A stretch of DNA of 64,000 nt, taken from positions 124,001 to 188,000 of the forward strand of contig JAQSDU010000019.1 in NCBI GenBank assembly GCA_029946065.1, given 5' to 3'. Below the pieces are notes generated by a model. The model did no database searches and was not told where the DNA came from. It saw only the letters and a list, made by a program, of their open reading frames with translations. Numbering within the stretch: position 1 is the stretch's first letter; each line of letters starts with the position of its first letter. Positions 9,541 through 18,933 of the stretch are shown piece by piece. The stretch comes from Flavobacterium sp. GTDB lineage: Bacteria; Bacteroidota; Bacteroidia; Flavobacteriales; Flavobacteriaceae. Position numbers and translations under genes: made by a program.

Positions 9541-12500
9541 GGAATTCGGTTATTTCTGGTACTGTAAGAATTATTTTTGTGCCTGTGGCGCCGGTTTCAT
9601 TTTTTAAGTCAATTGTTTGTATTGCCTGAAAATGATGCTGTCCGGCCAATTGTTTCAATCGCTGTTCTGTGATTTCGAGTCCGTAACTTTTGCGTGCTAT
9701 TTTTGAATGGGACTTTATTTCTTCCGCTTTATTTCTTCCGATGCCATTGTCTTCGATCACGCAGATTAAAGCGTTGCCAATCTTATTAATGCTGACAATC
9801 AATATTCCCTTTTTGTTTTCCAATACTGATAATCCATGCCAGATCGCATTTTCGATAAAAGGCTGTAAAATTAGCGGTGGAATCCTGCTGCCTGATAAAT
9901 CTATATTTTTTTCAAGAATGAGTTTATAATCAAAATTGTCATTACACCTTCTTTTTTCGAGTTCGACATACAAGTTAAGTGCTTCCAATTCTTCTTTTAA
10001 CGTAATCGTGGATTGTGCAGAAAACTCGAGTATCATTCGCATCAATTTAGCAAATTTACTGAGATAATCCGAGGCATCATCTTTTTTGTTTTCCCATATA
10101 AATTTTTGGATTGAATTCAGGGAATTGAAGATAAAATGCGGATTCATGCGGCTTCTCAGTGTTTTCATTTCCAGTTCCGCAATCTTTTTATTGTTTGCTG
10201 TTTTTTCTTTTTCCTTTTTTCTGATATTTTGAATTCTTCTTGTTACAAAAGTATATATCAGGATCACCATAAGCAAAAATATAATCGTACGAAACCACCA
10301 CGTATTCCAGAATGCCGGCGTGATGCAAAAACGATAAGTAGCATATTTGTCGTTTACCAGCCCGCTGCTGTTTGTGGCCTGCACTTTAAAAACATAATTC
10401 CCGGTCGGAAGATTTGTATAAGTCGCGATGCGATTTCCATTGTCGAGGTACCATTTGTGGTCGTAACCGACAAGTTTATAACTAAAGGAAATACGCTCAG
10501 GACTGTTATATTCTATCGCAGTAAACTGAAATTTGAAATTATTCTGGTTCCAGTGAAATTGCCGTTCAAATGCCTTTCTGTCAGGCGTTGGAATTTTCAC
10601 AGTATTATTCATTACAATCTCTGTAATGTAAGGATGCGCCGCAGAAGTATTTGTTTCCACAGTTTTTGGATTGAATCTGGTATAGGCCATTCGATAGCCC
10701 AGATACATCAGACCATCGTATTCGAAAAAAAATGAAGGATCGAAAGAAGTATTGTAAACGCCATCATTTTCGGTAAATTTCTTTAGTTTTTCAGTAGTTG
10801 GGTTGTATAAAAATAAGCCCTGCGTGGAATAGATCCATAACTTGCCCTGTTGGTCTTTTTTAAGCGAATGGATATTCATTGAGGTGATTTCCCCTTTTGC
10901 AATTTGCTTCGATATATGGGAATCCGGATTGTATTTTACAAGCCCGCCTGATGTCGCGATATATAGGTTCCTGCCGATTTTTTCTATTGCAAACCCGGAT
11001 TTCAATAAATCCGGATGTTCCAGATTTTTCCAATAATTCACAGGTTTGAAGGCTTTGTTGTGAAGATTATAAGAGAAAAGGCCGTATTTGGTGACGGCAT
11101 AAACGGTATCATCCAAAAGCAGCAGGTTCTTAAAATAAAAATCCTTATGATCAATTGGATTATTGAACCTGAACACTTCCGTTTTTCGGGTATAAGGGTC
11201 AAGATAGCCAAATCCCTTTCCGGAAAACCATATTTTTCCATCGTCAGACTGGTAGCTTGAGTTCGAATAAATACAACCTTGTTTATCCTTAACTTCTATA
11301 AACTGACATTTTCCGTTTTCAATCTTTGTCGCCCCACCATACGAAGGCGCCCAGAGGATCTTATTCTTGTCCTCGAAAAAATTGTCAACCCAACGCTCCC
11401 CATAGAAATAAGTTATGTTATTGCCTTCCTTGTCGAAGTATATCCGTTTGATTATGGCATCTGAATTTTTATCATATTGCGCTATGCCGCTGCCGCAAAC
11501 CGTCATCCAATATTTACTGTTATCATTAGGGTCGTCGCGTATGCCTGAAACGGCATTATAATAGGCACCATTCAATTCAGGAAGTTCAGCATTCCGGAAT
11601 TGCTGGTTTTCAGCATTGACTTTCACGAGGCCCCGGCTGCTTGAAATCCAAAGCGTTCCATCAGGTGCTGTATATAATGAATTATTAAAATCGGTCGGAA
11701 TTCCGGTTTTTGTTTCAGGCTTATATTGAAACCATTTCACGAATTTTTTTAGTGATTTACTGTAAAGCGCAATGCCATTGGTTAAAAGGCTGACCCAGAG
11801 AATGTCTTTTCCGGTCAGTTTTTCGCACATTGTAGCACAGGAATAAATATAACCTTCTTGTGTTTTTATGAGCGCATCGCTTCCGGTCACTTCAAAAAAA
11901 TTGGCGGTATTGTCAGCTTTTCTGCTGTCAAATTTCTGAAAACCGCTGCCCCAGGTACTCAGCCAGATTTCATTATCCGAATCCTCAAAAATATGTAAAG
12001 GCCAATAGTTATAATCAAAATACGATGCGCTATTATTCATGGTATTATAAACATAATAACCATACCGCTCGATTGGAATCCAAAGCCTGCCATTGCTGTC
12101 AAGAGTTATAGAAAAAGCATCGAATTGCAACTGTCGCGACAATGAAGTAGTCGTGATTTGTTCCGATTTTATATCCAGTTTAAACAATCCTTCCTGACAA
12201 ACGAGCCAAAGACAATGCTGTCGCCTGTCGAAAGCCAGATTCTTAATTGCATTAAATTTTTTAACGCTTTGAATGTCTTCAAAACGCTCGTTTACCTGGT
12301 CAAAATAGCAAAGTCCATTACTATAAGTGAGCCAGATGCGGTCCTGGCTGTCTATGGCAATATCGAGAAGAAAGTTGTTTGGGAGTCCGTTTTTATTACC
12401 TTTTTTATATTGAAAATTCCTGAAACGATATCCGTCAAAACGGCTCAATCCATTTTCGGTAATGATCCACAAAAAACCTTTGCTGTCAGCAAGGCATTTC

Positions 12501-12655
12501 TTTACATTGTTATGTACCAATCCGTTATGGGTAGTATAATTGATAAACTTATAATTATAAGGAGACGACAACTGGGCATATATAAAAGAAAAGGGCACCA
12601 GTAAAAATACCAGTGTGAGGATGATTTTTAAATAAAATAAATTCAGGAATCGCAT
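9533..12655 (-). CDS. Two-component sensor kinase: regulator propeller, Y_Y_Y domain and LytS-type kinase
   Basis: This 1040-aa membrane kinase senses an external or periplasmic signal. I chose the ATG at 12655 because a signal peptide begins there (MRFLNLFYLK...FIYAQ); an ATG at 12700 would add 15 polar residues. Domains in order: many two-component regulator-propeller blades (first is GLVHNNVKKCLADSKGFLWI), forming a large periplasmic beta-propeller sensor; a Y_Y_Y domain at about 705-770; one membrane helix at about 782-805; then a cytoplasmic LytS-type kinase. The phospho-acceptor histidine is in NPHFIFNSL (about residue 837), followed by an ATPase domain with NAIWHGL and EDNGIGR. It overlaps the LytTR regulator gene. 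The ligand is unknown; similar kinases often respond to glycans. Confidence 0.92.
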   Translation of the reverse strand: MRFLNLFYLKIILTLVFLLVPFSFIYAQLSSPYNYKFINYTTHNGLVHNNVKKCLADSKGFLWIITENGLSRFDGYRFRNFQYKKGNKNGLPNNFLLDIAIDSQDRIWLTYSNGLCYFDQVNERFEDIQSVKKFNAIKNLAFDRRQHCLWLVCQEGLFKLDIKSEQITTTSLSRQLQFDAFSITLDSNGRLWIPIERYGYYVYNTMNNSASYFDYNYWPLHIFEDSDNEIWLSTWGSGFQKFDSRKADNTANFFEVTGSDALIKTQEGYIYSCATMCEKLTGKDILWVSLLTNGIALYSKSLKKFVKWFQYKPETKTGIPTDFNNSLYTAPDGTLWISSSRGLVKVNAENQQFRNAELPELNGAYYNAVSGIRDDPNDNSKYWMTVCGSGIAQYDKNSDAIIKRIYFDKEGNNITYFYGERWVDNFFEDKNKILWAPSYGGATKIENGKCQFIEVKDKQGCIYSNSSYQSDDGKIWFSGKGFGYLDPYTRKTEVFRFNNPIDHKDFYFKNLLLLDDTVYAVTKYGLFSYNLHNKAFKPVNYWKNLEHPDLLKSGFAIEKIGRNLYIATSGGLVKYNPDSHISKQIAKGEITSMNIHSLKKDQQGKLWIYSTQGLFLYNPTTEKLKKFTENDGVYNTSFDPSFFFEYDGLMYLGYRMAYTRFNPKTVETNTSAAHPYITEIVMNNTVKIPTPDRKAFERQFHWNQNNFKFQFTAIEYNSPERISFSYKLVGYDHKWYLDNGNRIATYTNLPTGNYVFKVQATNSSGLVNDKYATYRFCITPAFWNTWWFRTIIFLLMVILIYTFVTRRIQNIRKKEKEKTANNKKIAELEMKTLRSRMNPHFIFNSLNSIQKFIWENKKDDASDYLSKFAKLMRMILEFSAQSTITLKEELEALNLYVELEKRRCNDNFDYKLILEKNIDLSGSRIPPLILQPFIENAIWHGLSVLENKKGILIVSINKIGNALICVIEDNGIGRNKAEEIKSHSKIARKSYGLEITEQRLKQLAGQHHFQAIQTIDLKNETGATGTKIILTVPEITEFHA

Positions 12656-12743
12656 TCTTTTGCTACAGTTGTTAAATCCCGCAGAACAAACATAAGCCAT
12701 AATTTTTTAATTTGAGAAGAAGCCTTTTTGCGGGACTTAAAAA

Positions 12744-12829
12744 ACCGCGTTTTCTGACTCCGAAAACACTACTCCAAAAACCGCAAAATCACGAAATGTA
12801 CCGTTTATCCCGCTTTTTTGACCGCCAAC
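12744..12829. promoter_or_regulatory. Possible LytTR operator (spaced ACCG repeats)
   Basis: The intergenic space between the sensor kinase and the divergent fibre operon has ACCG motifs at 12744, 12780, 12800 and 12821. The last three are 20-21 bp apart, close to two helical turns. The one at 12800-12808 (ACCGTTTAT) fits the general LytTR half-site pattern. The other copies fit only partly, so this is tentative. No convincing TAnnTTTG box was seen for the operon. Confidence 0.25.
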
Positions 12830-12942
12830 TAAATGAGGAAAAAAACCTGCAATTTTCACTGTAGTTTTATCTTCTGATTGCCAAATATAATACTGGAAAT
12901 CAATCTTTTAAATAAAAAACAAACTTTAAAACTGACTTAATT

Positions 12943-13422
12943 ATGATTAAAGAAAAAATTTTACTGCTCATGCTTTTGGTGTGTATGCCGATGGTTATAC
13001 TGGCGCAGCAATCTGTTGTAGTTACTGGGAAAGATGCATCGGGAAGTACGGGCAGCATCAGTTATTCGATCGGGCAGGTCGATTACAGCATTGCCTCCGC
13101 TTCTGAAGGCTCAATCAGCCAAGGTGTACAACAACCCTATGAAATTTCTGTACTTGGAGTGGATGAAATCCCTGAGATTACCTTAACAATGTCTGTCTAT
13201 CCAAATCCCACAACTTCCGGGGTCAATTTGAAAATAGAAAATTATTCAGGCCAGCATTTTGAATACTATCTTTTTGACTTGACCGGTAAACTGCTGGCAG
13301 ATAAAAAAATAACTGAAACGGATACCTATATTGATATGGAGCGTTTTGAACAAGCAGTCTATCTTCTTCAGGTGATGGACAATAACCTAACTGTAAAATC
13401 CTTTAAAATCCTTAGACATTAA
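12943..13422 (+). CDS. Small secreted protein with T9SS type A sorting domain
   Basis: The 159-aa precursor consists of a signal peptide (about 1-21, ending ILAQ), about 60 residues of mature sequence ([26 protein letters not shown]) and a T9SS type A sorting domain over the C-terminal half. [15 protein letters not shown] opens that domain and [14 protein letters not shown] follows. Almost half of it is therefore sorting signal. It lies 11 bp upstream of the large fibre gene, in an operon arrangement. The fibre protein has no visible T9SS domain, so this small protein may be a partner; that is inference. The start is the first ATG and precedes the signal peptide directly. Confidence 0.8.
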   Translation: MIKEKILLLMLLVCMPMVILAQQSVVVTGKDASGSTGSISYSIGQVDYSIASASEGSISQGVQQPYEISVLGVDEIPEITLTMSVYPNPTTSGVNLKIENYSGQHFEYYLFDLTGKLLADKKITETDTYIDMERFEQAVYLLQVMDNNLTVKSFKILRH

Positions 13423-13433
13423 ATTATATTATT

Positions 13434-16400
13434 ATGAAAAAAACTTTACAACAAACACTTAAAATGATATTGCTGTTGCTTGTCTTTTGCTATTACGGAG
13501 CCGCATTTGCACAGGCGCCTCAGAAGATGAGTTATCAGGCTGTCATCAGGAACACGGCAAATGCATTAGTTGCCAATAGTTCAATTGGTTTAAGGATAAG
13601 CATATTGCAATCTTCAGAATCAGGTACAGCCATTTACGTTGAACAACAAACACCTGTAACAAATGCAAATGGCCTTGCCACCTTTGAAATTGGTGCCGGT
13701 AACGTGCTTTCCGGAAGTTTCGCAGCGGTCGATTGGTCTGACGGACCTTATTTTATTAAAACAGAAGCAGATATAACAGGAGGTACGAATTATACCATTA
13801 CAGGCACCAGCCAGCTTTTAAGTGTGCCTTATGCTCTTTTTGCAGCCAGTGGAAACGAGGGGCCGGCAGGTCCAACCGGCGCGACGGGTGCTCCAGGTCC
13901 ACAAGGTCCGACTGGTTTGACGGGACCTGTAGGAGTTACTGGCGCGACGGGTGTACAAGGACCAATTGGTTTGACTGGGGCAACCGGTCCTGCTGGTCCA
14001 CAAGGTCCGATAGGATTAACAGGTCCTGCAGGCCCACAGGGTTCGATAGGATTAACAGGTCCGGCGGGTGCGAACGGTGCACAAGGTCCAACTGGTTTGA
14101 CTGGAGCAATAGGTCCTGTAGGAGTGACCGGCGCGGCGGGAGCTCAAGGTCCGATGGGATTAACCGGTCCTGCTGGTCCACAAGGTTCGATTGGATTAAC
14201 AGGTCCAACTGGTTTGACTGGGGCAACCGGTCCTGCAGGCCCACAGGGTTCGATTGGATTAACAGGTCCAACTGGTTTGACTGGGGCAACCGGTCCTGCA
14301 GGCCCACAGGGTTCGATAGGATTAACTGGTCCGGCGGGTGCGAACGGTGCCCAAGGCCCGGTTGGTTTGACTGGAGCAATAGGTCCTGTAGGAGTGACCG
14401 GCGCGGCGGGAGCTCAAGGTCCGATGGGATTAACCGGTCCTGCTGGTGCGAACGGTGCCCAAGGCCCGGTTGGTTTGACTGGGGCAACCGGTCCTGCTGG
14501 TCCACAAGGTTCGATAGGATTAGCAGGTCCTGCAGGCCCACAGGGTGCCCAAGGCAGCACAGGAATGTTGGCTTCAGGCACATCCACAGGAAATACAACA
14601 TTTTGGAATGGCATGGAATGGGTATTAAACAGCAATAATCTTTTTAACAATGGAAGCAGCATAGGTATAAATACAACAGTGCCGGTCGAGAAACTAGAAG
14701 TGAATGGTAATGTAAGACTTGGCAGTGATGCCGGTTGGATAGATGCTTCAACAGACAGGGTTATAAAATTTGGAGACGGCGACTATGTTACAATCGGAGA
14801 GCAGTCAGCAGACGATACCATGGTAATTAAAGCCAATCAGTTCATATTCAGTCCTACAGGATTCGCTCAAGGCGTTGTCGGAATCGGTACAAATACACCA
14901 ACAGAAATGCTCGATGTTGCTGGAAGAACAAAGACCATTACGCTTCAGGTTACCAATGGAGCGGCATTAGGTAAAATCCTCACTTCTGATGCTTTGGGTA
15001 TTGCTTCATGGCAAAATGCGCCTTTGGCAGCAGCAAATTCATGGTTATTAACGGGAAATTCAGGTACGAACTCCAGTACAAATTTCATCGGAACGAGTGA
15101 TAATACAGACCTTGTTTTTAAAAGGAATAATGTTAAATCCGGGCAGATCTCTTTTGGACTTACGTCATTTGGTCTTCAGGCTTTGAACCAGTTAACTTCG
15201 GGTGCTCACAATAGTGCATTTGGGTTTTCTACCCTAAAAAACGACACTACAGGAAGTGAAAATTCAGCTTTTGGCTTCAATTCACTTACAAATAACGCTA
15301 CTGGATCGGGAAATACTGCTGTAGGATATTTAACATTATCCAGTAATTCCGGAAATGACAATACCGCAATAGGCACTTTGTCCCTGAGCTCTAATGCTGC
15401 AGGGTCTGAAAACACGGCAATCGGAAGCGGATCATTAAACTCCAATACTACAGGAAATGGCAATATGGCTGCAGGTTACCAGGCACTTTACGCCAATACT
15501 ACGGGCGAAAACAACACGGCACTCGGGTATTCTTCGCTCGGTGCCAATGTTTCAGGATTTGGCAATGTAGCTGTTGGTACTTCAGCACTTTCATCAACTA
15601 CAACCGGAGGTAACAATACCGCAGTCGGGCTTAGCGCTCTTTTTCAAAATACCGCCGATAATAATACCGCTATAGGTTCCGAAGCTTTAAAAACAAATAC
15701 AAGCGGGATTTCAAATACGGCGGTCGGAACAAACGCGCTTACATTAAACACAACCGGATACAGCAATACCGGTACCGGAATGCAGGCACTTGCAGCCAAT
15801 ACCACCGGGCATGAAAATTCGGCTTTTGGGAATAAATCTTTAAATGCAAATACTACGGGATATTATAACACCGCCATTGGAGATTCAGCTTTAGCACTAA
15901 ATACGAACGGTTACGGCAATTGTGCCGTTGGAAGTTCGAGTTTACAATCCAATACTACAGGAATCTCCAATACGGCATCAGGAGTTCGGGCACTTGCATT
16001 CAATACTTCAGGATGGTTTAATACGGCTAACGGTGGATTCGCGCTTTATTCCAATACAACAGCGAGTGAAAATTCAGCCTTCGGAGCAGAATCCCTTTAC
16101 AGTAATACGACCGGGAGTTCAAATACAGCACTCGGAAGATCGGCACTCAATCATAATACCAGTGGAGCTTTTAATACAGCGTCAGGAACTCAGGCACTTG
16201 CCTATAATATTTCAGGCGGATATAATACGGCCATCGGTGAGGCGGCACTTTATTCCAATACGACAGCGAGTGAAAATTCAGCTTTTGGAGCAGAAGCCTT
16301 ATACACTAATTCTACTGGTAGCTCCAACACTGCGACAGGAAGACAAGCTTTGTATTCAAATACATTAGGTTCGTTCAATACGGCAAATGGTAAAAAAGCA

Positions 16401-17444
16401 TTATTCGCAAATACTTTCGGAGATCGCAATACGGCAAGTGGTGCGTCATCTCTTGAAGACAATACGTTTGGCGGCGATAATACCGCTAACGGCTATAATG
16501 CACTTTCGTCAAATACCACAGGTAACAGCAATACAGCAAGTGGAAGTAAGTCGCTTTTAGTGAACCTGTCGGGAAGCAATAATACCGCGACCGGAATATC
16601 GGCGCTCGCGAATAATACAACCGGATCAAGCAATACGGCTTTCGGCGCCTATTCGCTTAATGCAAACGTTTCAAGCCAAGGAAATACCGCAGTCGGAATG
16701 AACGCACTCAACCATACCACTGCTAATCTCAATACTGCGGTGGGTTTCAATACGCTTCCGGCCAATACCACAGGACATCACAATACAGCCATGGGCAACC
16801 AAGCAATGGAATTTAATGTCAGCGGATCCCAGAATGTAGCTATCGGCTATGATGCGTTAAACGGAAATATAGCAGGATCCAATAACACTGCCGTCGGACC
16901 AAATGCATATCCGGTAGGCAATTATTTAAACTCAACAGCACTCGGGGCTTTGGCAACAGTAACCGCAGATAGTCAGGTAAGGGTTGGAGATAACACCGTT
17001 ACCAGTATTGGCGGACAGGTTGGATGGACTACAGTTTCTGATAAAAGGTTCAAAAAAGACATTCGGGAAAATGTTCCGGGATTGGATTTCATCAAAAAAT
17101 TAAGGCCGGTTACCTATCATCTTGATCCGGATGCCATTGCCCGATTTGAGAAAATCCCTGAAAACATCAGGGATAAAGAAGGCGAAGCTTTAAAAGCGAA
17201 TATGCTGCAAACCGGATTTATCGCGCAGGAAGTTGAACAAGCCGCCACAGAAAACGGTTTCGACTTCAGCGGTGTTGACAAACCCAAAAATGAAGGTGAT
17301 TTCTACGGATTGCGCTACGCCGAATTTGTTGTGCCGATGGTAAAAGCCATGCAGGAACAACAGCTGATTATCGATGCCCAAAACCTCAAAATCCAGTTAC
17401 TGGAACAAAGACTGAAAGCAATTGAAGATAAGCTCAACAAATAA
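13434..17444 (+). CDS. Large surface fibre: collagen-like stalk, head repeats, S74 intramolecular chaperone
   Basis: The 1336-aa protein has a signal peptide (1-27, FAQ). Next comes a conserved N-terminal domain ([13 protein letters not shown]; about 28-138) and then a collagen-like Gly-X-Y tract of roughly 79 triplets (about 143-379). A linker with IGIGT-type blocks follows, then a long array of NTAVG/NSAFG head repeats (about 560-1175). It ends in a Peptidase_S74-type domain starting near S1202 ([13 protein letters not shown]) and a terminal coiled coil ([17 protein letters not shown]). Known: S74 domains trimerise phage tail spikes and similar fibres and then cleave themselves off at the serine. 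I infer a self-trimerising surface fibre whose C-terminal chaperone is removed. No phage genes are nearby. Its operon partner is the small T9SS protein 11 bp upstream. Confidence 0.86.
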   Translation: MKKTLQQTLKMILLLLVFCYYGAAFAQAPQKMSYQAVIRNTANALVANSSIGLRISILQSSESGTAIYVEQQTPVTNANGLATFEIGAGNVLSGSFAAVDWSDGPYFIKTEADITGGTNYTITGTSQLLSVPYALFAASGNEGPAGPTGATGAPGPQGPTGLTGPVGVTGATGVQGPIGLTGATGPAGPQGPIGLTGPAGPQGSIGLTGPAGANGAQGPTGLTGAIGPVGVTGAAGAQGPMGLTGPAGPQGSIGLTGPTGLTGATGPAGPQGSIGLTGPTGLTGATGPAGPQGSIGLTGPAGANGAQGPVGLTGAIGPVGVTGAAGAQGPMGLTGPAGANGAQGPVGLTGATGPAGPQGSIGLAGPAGPQGAQGSTGMLASGTSTGNTTFWNGMEWVLNSNNLFNNGSSIGINTTVPVEKLEVNGNVRLGSDAGWIDASTDRVIKFGDGDYVTIGEQSADDTMVIKANQFIFSPTGFAQGVVGIGTNTPTEMLDVAGRTKTITLQVTNGAALGKILTSDALGIASWQNAPLAAANSWLLTGNSGTNSSTNFIGTSDNTDLVFKRNNVKSGQISFGLTSFGLQALNQLTSGAHNSAFGFSTLKNDTTGSENSAFGFNSLTNNATGSGNTAVGYLTLSSNSGNDNTAIGTLSLSSNAAGSENTAIGSGSLNSNTTGNGNMAAGYQALYANTTGENNTALGYSSLGANVSGFGNVAVGTSALSSTTTGGNNTAVGLSALFQNTADNNTAIGSEALKTNTSGISNTAVGTNALTLNTTGYSNTGTGMQALAANTTGHENSAFGNKSLNANTTGYYNTAIGDSALALNTNGYGNCAVGSSSLQSNTTGISNTASGVRALAFNTSGWFNTANGGFALYSNTTASENSAFGAESLYSNTTGSSNTALGRSALNHNTSGAFNTASGTQALAYNISGGYNTAIGEAALYSNTTASENSAFGAEALYTNSTGSSNTATGRQALYSNTLGSFNTANGKKALFANTFGDRNTASGASSLEDNTFGGDNTANGYNALSSNTTGNSNTASGSKSLLVNLSGSNNTATGISALANNTTGSSNTAFGAYSLNANVSSQGNTAVGMNALNHTTANLNTAVGFNTLPANTTGHHNTAMGNQAMEFNVSGSQNVAIGYDALNGNIAGSNNTAVGPNAYPVGNYLNSTALGALATVTADSQVRVGDNTVTSIGGQVGWTTVSDKRFKKDIRENVPGLDFIKKLRPVTYHLDPDAIARFEKIPENIRDKEGEALKANMLQTGFIAQEVEQAATENGFDFSGVDKPKNEGDFYGLRYAEFVVPMVKAMQEQQLIIDAQNLKIQLLEQRLKAIEDKLNK
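14022..14446 (+). repeat. DNA-level duplications inside the collagen-like tract
   Basis: About 155 bp at 14022-14176 recur nearly unchanged at 14292-14446 (offset 270 bp). Between them a 63-bp unit is repeated in tandem (14201-14263 and 14264-14326). All periods are multiples of nine, so copy changes would keep both the reading frame and the Gly-X-Y register. Confidence 0.85.
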
Positions 17445-17454
17445 TTTTACAGAA

Positions 17455-17482
17455 AAGGCCTGATGCAAAATCGGGCTTTTTT
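17455..17482 (+). terminator. Terminator of the surface-fibre operon
   Basis: A 10-bp stem (AAGGCCTGAT with ATCGGGCTTT, two G-U pairs) and a 5-nt loop are followed by T residues, 11 bp after the fibre gene stop. Confidence 0.75.
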
Positions 17483-17532
17483 ATGCCCAAATTTTGGCAA
17501 TCTTTTAATTTTTTAATCATTCAATCTTTTAA

Positions 17533-17540
17533 TACATTTG
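17533..17540 (+). promoter_or_regulatory. -7 box directly before the DUF58 start codon
   Basis: TACATTTG matches TAnnTTTG and ends only 4 bp before the ATG at 17545. If it is used, the transcript would start at or next to the start codon. No -33 TTTG is found at 17-21 bp. Confidence 0.45.
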
Positions 17541-17544
17541 GAAT

Positions 17545-18471
17545 ATGAAGATTGAATCACAAATAGAAAAAATATCGAGTTTCCAGCACCTTGAATTGTT
17601 AGCAAATCAAGTTGTTGAAGGCTTTATTTCCGGAATGCATAAAAGTCCGTTTCATGGTTTTTCTGCAGAATTTGCCGAACATAAAGTATATAATGTAGGC
17701 GAAAGCACCAAGCACATTGATTGGAAATTGTTTGCCAAAACCGACCGTTTATATACCAAAAAATACGAAGAGGAAACCAATTTGCGTTGCCATTTGATTG
17801 TAGATAATTCGTCCTCAATGCATTATCCGAAACTCAAAGACAACCAAGCTTTTTATGAAAGCAAGATTGGATTTGCTGTGCTGGCTTCGGCGGTTTTGAT
17901 GAATTTACTAAAAAAGCAGCGTGACGCTGTTGGAATCAGCGTTTATTCTGACAACTACGAATATTATGCGCCCGAAAAAGGAAGTGAGCGGCACCACAGG
18001 ATGGTTTTGAACAAGCTGGAGCAATTGTTGGAAAATCCGAAACAATCCAAAAATACCGATACCGTCACATTCTTGCACCAGATAGCCGAAAAGATGCACC
18101 GCCGTTCAATGATCGTGATTTTTACAGACATGTTCCAGCCCGGTAACGAAGAAGCTTTGTTCAGCGCTTTGCAGCATTTAAAACACGACAAGCATAAAGT
18201 GGTACTTTTTCATGTAATCGATAATAAAACGGAACTCAATTTTGATTTCGACAATGCGCCAAGAAAATTCATCGACCTTGAAACCGGTGATGAAGTCAAT
18301 ATTTTTGCTGATAATGTAAAAGAATTGTACGAAAAACAAGCCGATGCCTATTTTAGACGACTCGCACTCACTTGTGCGCAAAACAAAATCAAGTATGTTC
18401 CAGTAAGTGTAGGCGAAAGTTTTGAAAAAATATTAACGACATACCTCGTTGAAAAACAAAGTTTTGGATAA
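17545..18471 (+). CDS. DUF58 domain-containing protein
   Basis: The 308-aa cytoplasmic protein belongs to the DUF58 family, which is usually encoded with MoxR-type AAA ATPases and von Willebrand A-like proteins. The family signature is visible as HKSPFHGFSAEFAEHKVYNVGES, split here by a conserved block into DWKLFAKTDRLYTKKYEEE. It is followed by a VWA-like segment (HLIVDNSSSMHYP, with a MIDAS-like D-x-S-x-S). No signal peptide or membrane segment is seen, and the C-terminus ends in a Rossmann-like region. No MoxR gene is present in this window, so the partner must lie elsewhere. The family is linked to protein-complex assembly or metal insertion in some species; its role here is unknown. Confidence 0.85.
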   Translation: MKIESQIEKISSFQHLELLANQVVEGFISGMHKSPFHGFSAEFAEHKVYNVGESTKHIDWKLFAKTDRLYTKKYEEETNLRCHLIVDNSSSMHYPKLKDNQAFYESKIGFAVLASAVLMNLLKKQRDAVGISVYSDNYEYYAPEKGSERHHRMVLNKLEQLLENPKQSKNTDTVTFLHQIAEKMHRRSMIVIFTDMFQPGNEEALFSALQHLKHDKHKVVLFHVIDNKTELNFDFDNAPRKFIDLETGDEVNIFADNVKELYEKQADAYFRRLALTCAQNKIKYVPVSVGESFEKILTTYLVEKQSFG

Positions 18472-18509
18472 TTTCTAATAAAAATATCTGAAATTTTTAC
18501 CGCAAACAC

Positions 18510-18539
18510 TTGCAGATTCAAAAATGTGTACTATATTTG
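18510..18539 (+). promoter_or_regulatory. Promoter of tRNA-Asp
   Basis: A TTG at 18510-18512 is separated by 19 bp from TATATTTG at 18532-18539. This fits the Bacteroidota housekeeping promoter (-33 TTTG, -7 TAnnTTTG) and lies 18 bp before the mature tRNA 5' end. Confidence 0.8.
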
Positions 18540-18557
18540 CACTCGCAATTAAGCGCT

Positions 18558-18631
18558 GGTTTGGTAGTTCAGTTGGTTAGAATACGTGCCTGTCACGCAC
18601 GGGGTCGCGGGTTCGAGTCCCGTCCAGACCG
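18558..18631 (+). tRNA. tRNA-Asp (GTC)
   Basis: A 74-nt cloverleaf without encoded CCA. The acceptor stem GGTTTGG pairs with CCAGACC, with G as the discriminator base. The anticodon stem CGTGC/GCACG carries the loop CTGTCAC with anticodon GTC at 18592-18594. The T arm GCGGG-TTCGAGT-CCCGT is canonical. A promoter lies upstream and a terminator directly downstream, so it is a single-gene transcript. Confidence 0.97.
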
Positions 18632-18642
18632 CTTAAAGGGAT

Positions 18643-18671
18643 AAAGGTTTTCAGAAATGAAAACCTTTTTT
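18643..18671 (+). terminator. Terminator after tRNA-Asp
   Basis: A perfect 11-bp stem (AAAGGTTTTCA / TGAAAACCTTT) with a GAAA tetraloop runs into six or more T residues. It lies 12 bp after the tRNA 3' end. Confidence 0.92.
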
Positions 18672-18752
18672 GCCCTAAAATATTTAAGATTAGTTGTGTT
18701 GTTTACGTCACGCCCTTGTAAAGCGTGGCAGGTTTAGTAGTTAGACCAATGA

Positions 18753-18791
18753 AAAGCTTTCCCTTTACCGGGATGGCTTTTTTGATTTAAT
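18753..18791 (+). repeat. Left attachment-site repeat (attL candidate)
   Basis: This 39-bp sequence matches 31142-31180 except for one base (C at 18762, A at 31151). Its core could fold as a terminator-like hairpin (AAAGC..TCCC, loop, GGGA..GCTTT and a T run), which suggests that the original target was a terminator downstream of tRNA-Asp. Confidence 0.75.
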
Positions 18792-18933
18792 GAAGTTTCA
18801 ATTCTATTTTTCTCCTCACTTTTTCCTGTATTTTCTCAAAAAAAGGCTAACATTTTGGTGTGCATGTTTTTTTGTTGAGGTGTGCATCTTTTTTATATAA
18901 TCCATTAATAATCAAATACTAAATATATAAGCC

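Noticed and set aside
10136-10735. A 199-codon plus-strand frame inside the sensor kinase
   Set aside because: It is fully antisense to the Y_Y_Y and kinase region, which has strong family motifs on the other strand; no signal or domain is visible in it.
13936-14601. A 221-codon open frame on the minus strand
   Set aside because: It is the antisense of the repetitive collagen-like tract; its repetitive L-D-Q-S composition simply mirrors the Gly-X-Y codons.
13800-17000. CRISPR-like regular repeats
   Set aside because: The regular repeats are in-frame protein repeats (Gly-X-Y and NTAVG), with no constant direct repeat plus unique spacers and no cas genes.
12943-17444. Prophage tail-fibre region because of the S74 domain
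   Set aside because: There are no other phage genes nearby, the protein has a signal peptide and its operon partner is a T9SS protein.
18558-18631. tRNA-Asp 3' end as the attachment core
   Set aside because: The tRNA 3' end is not repeated near 31.1 kb; the repeated sequence is the 39-bp stretch 122 bp further downstream.
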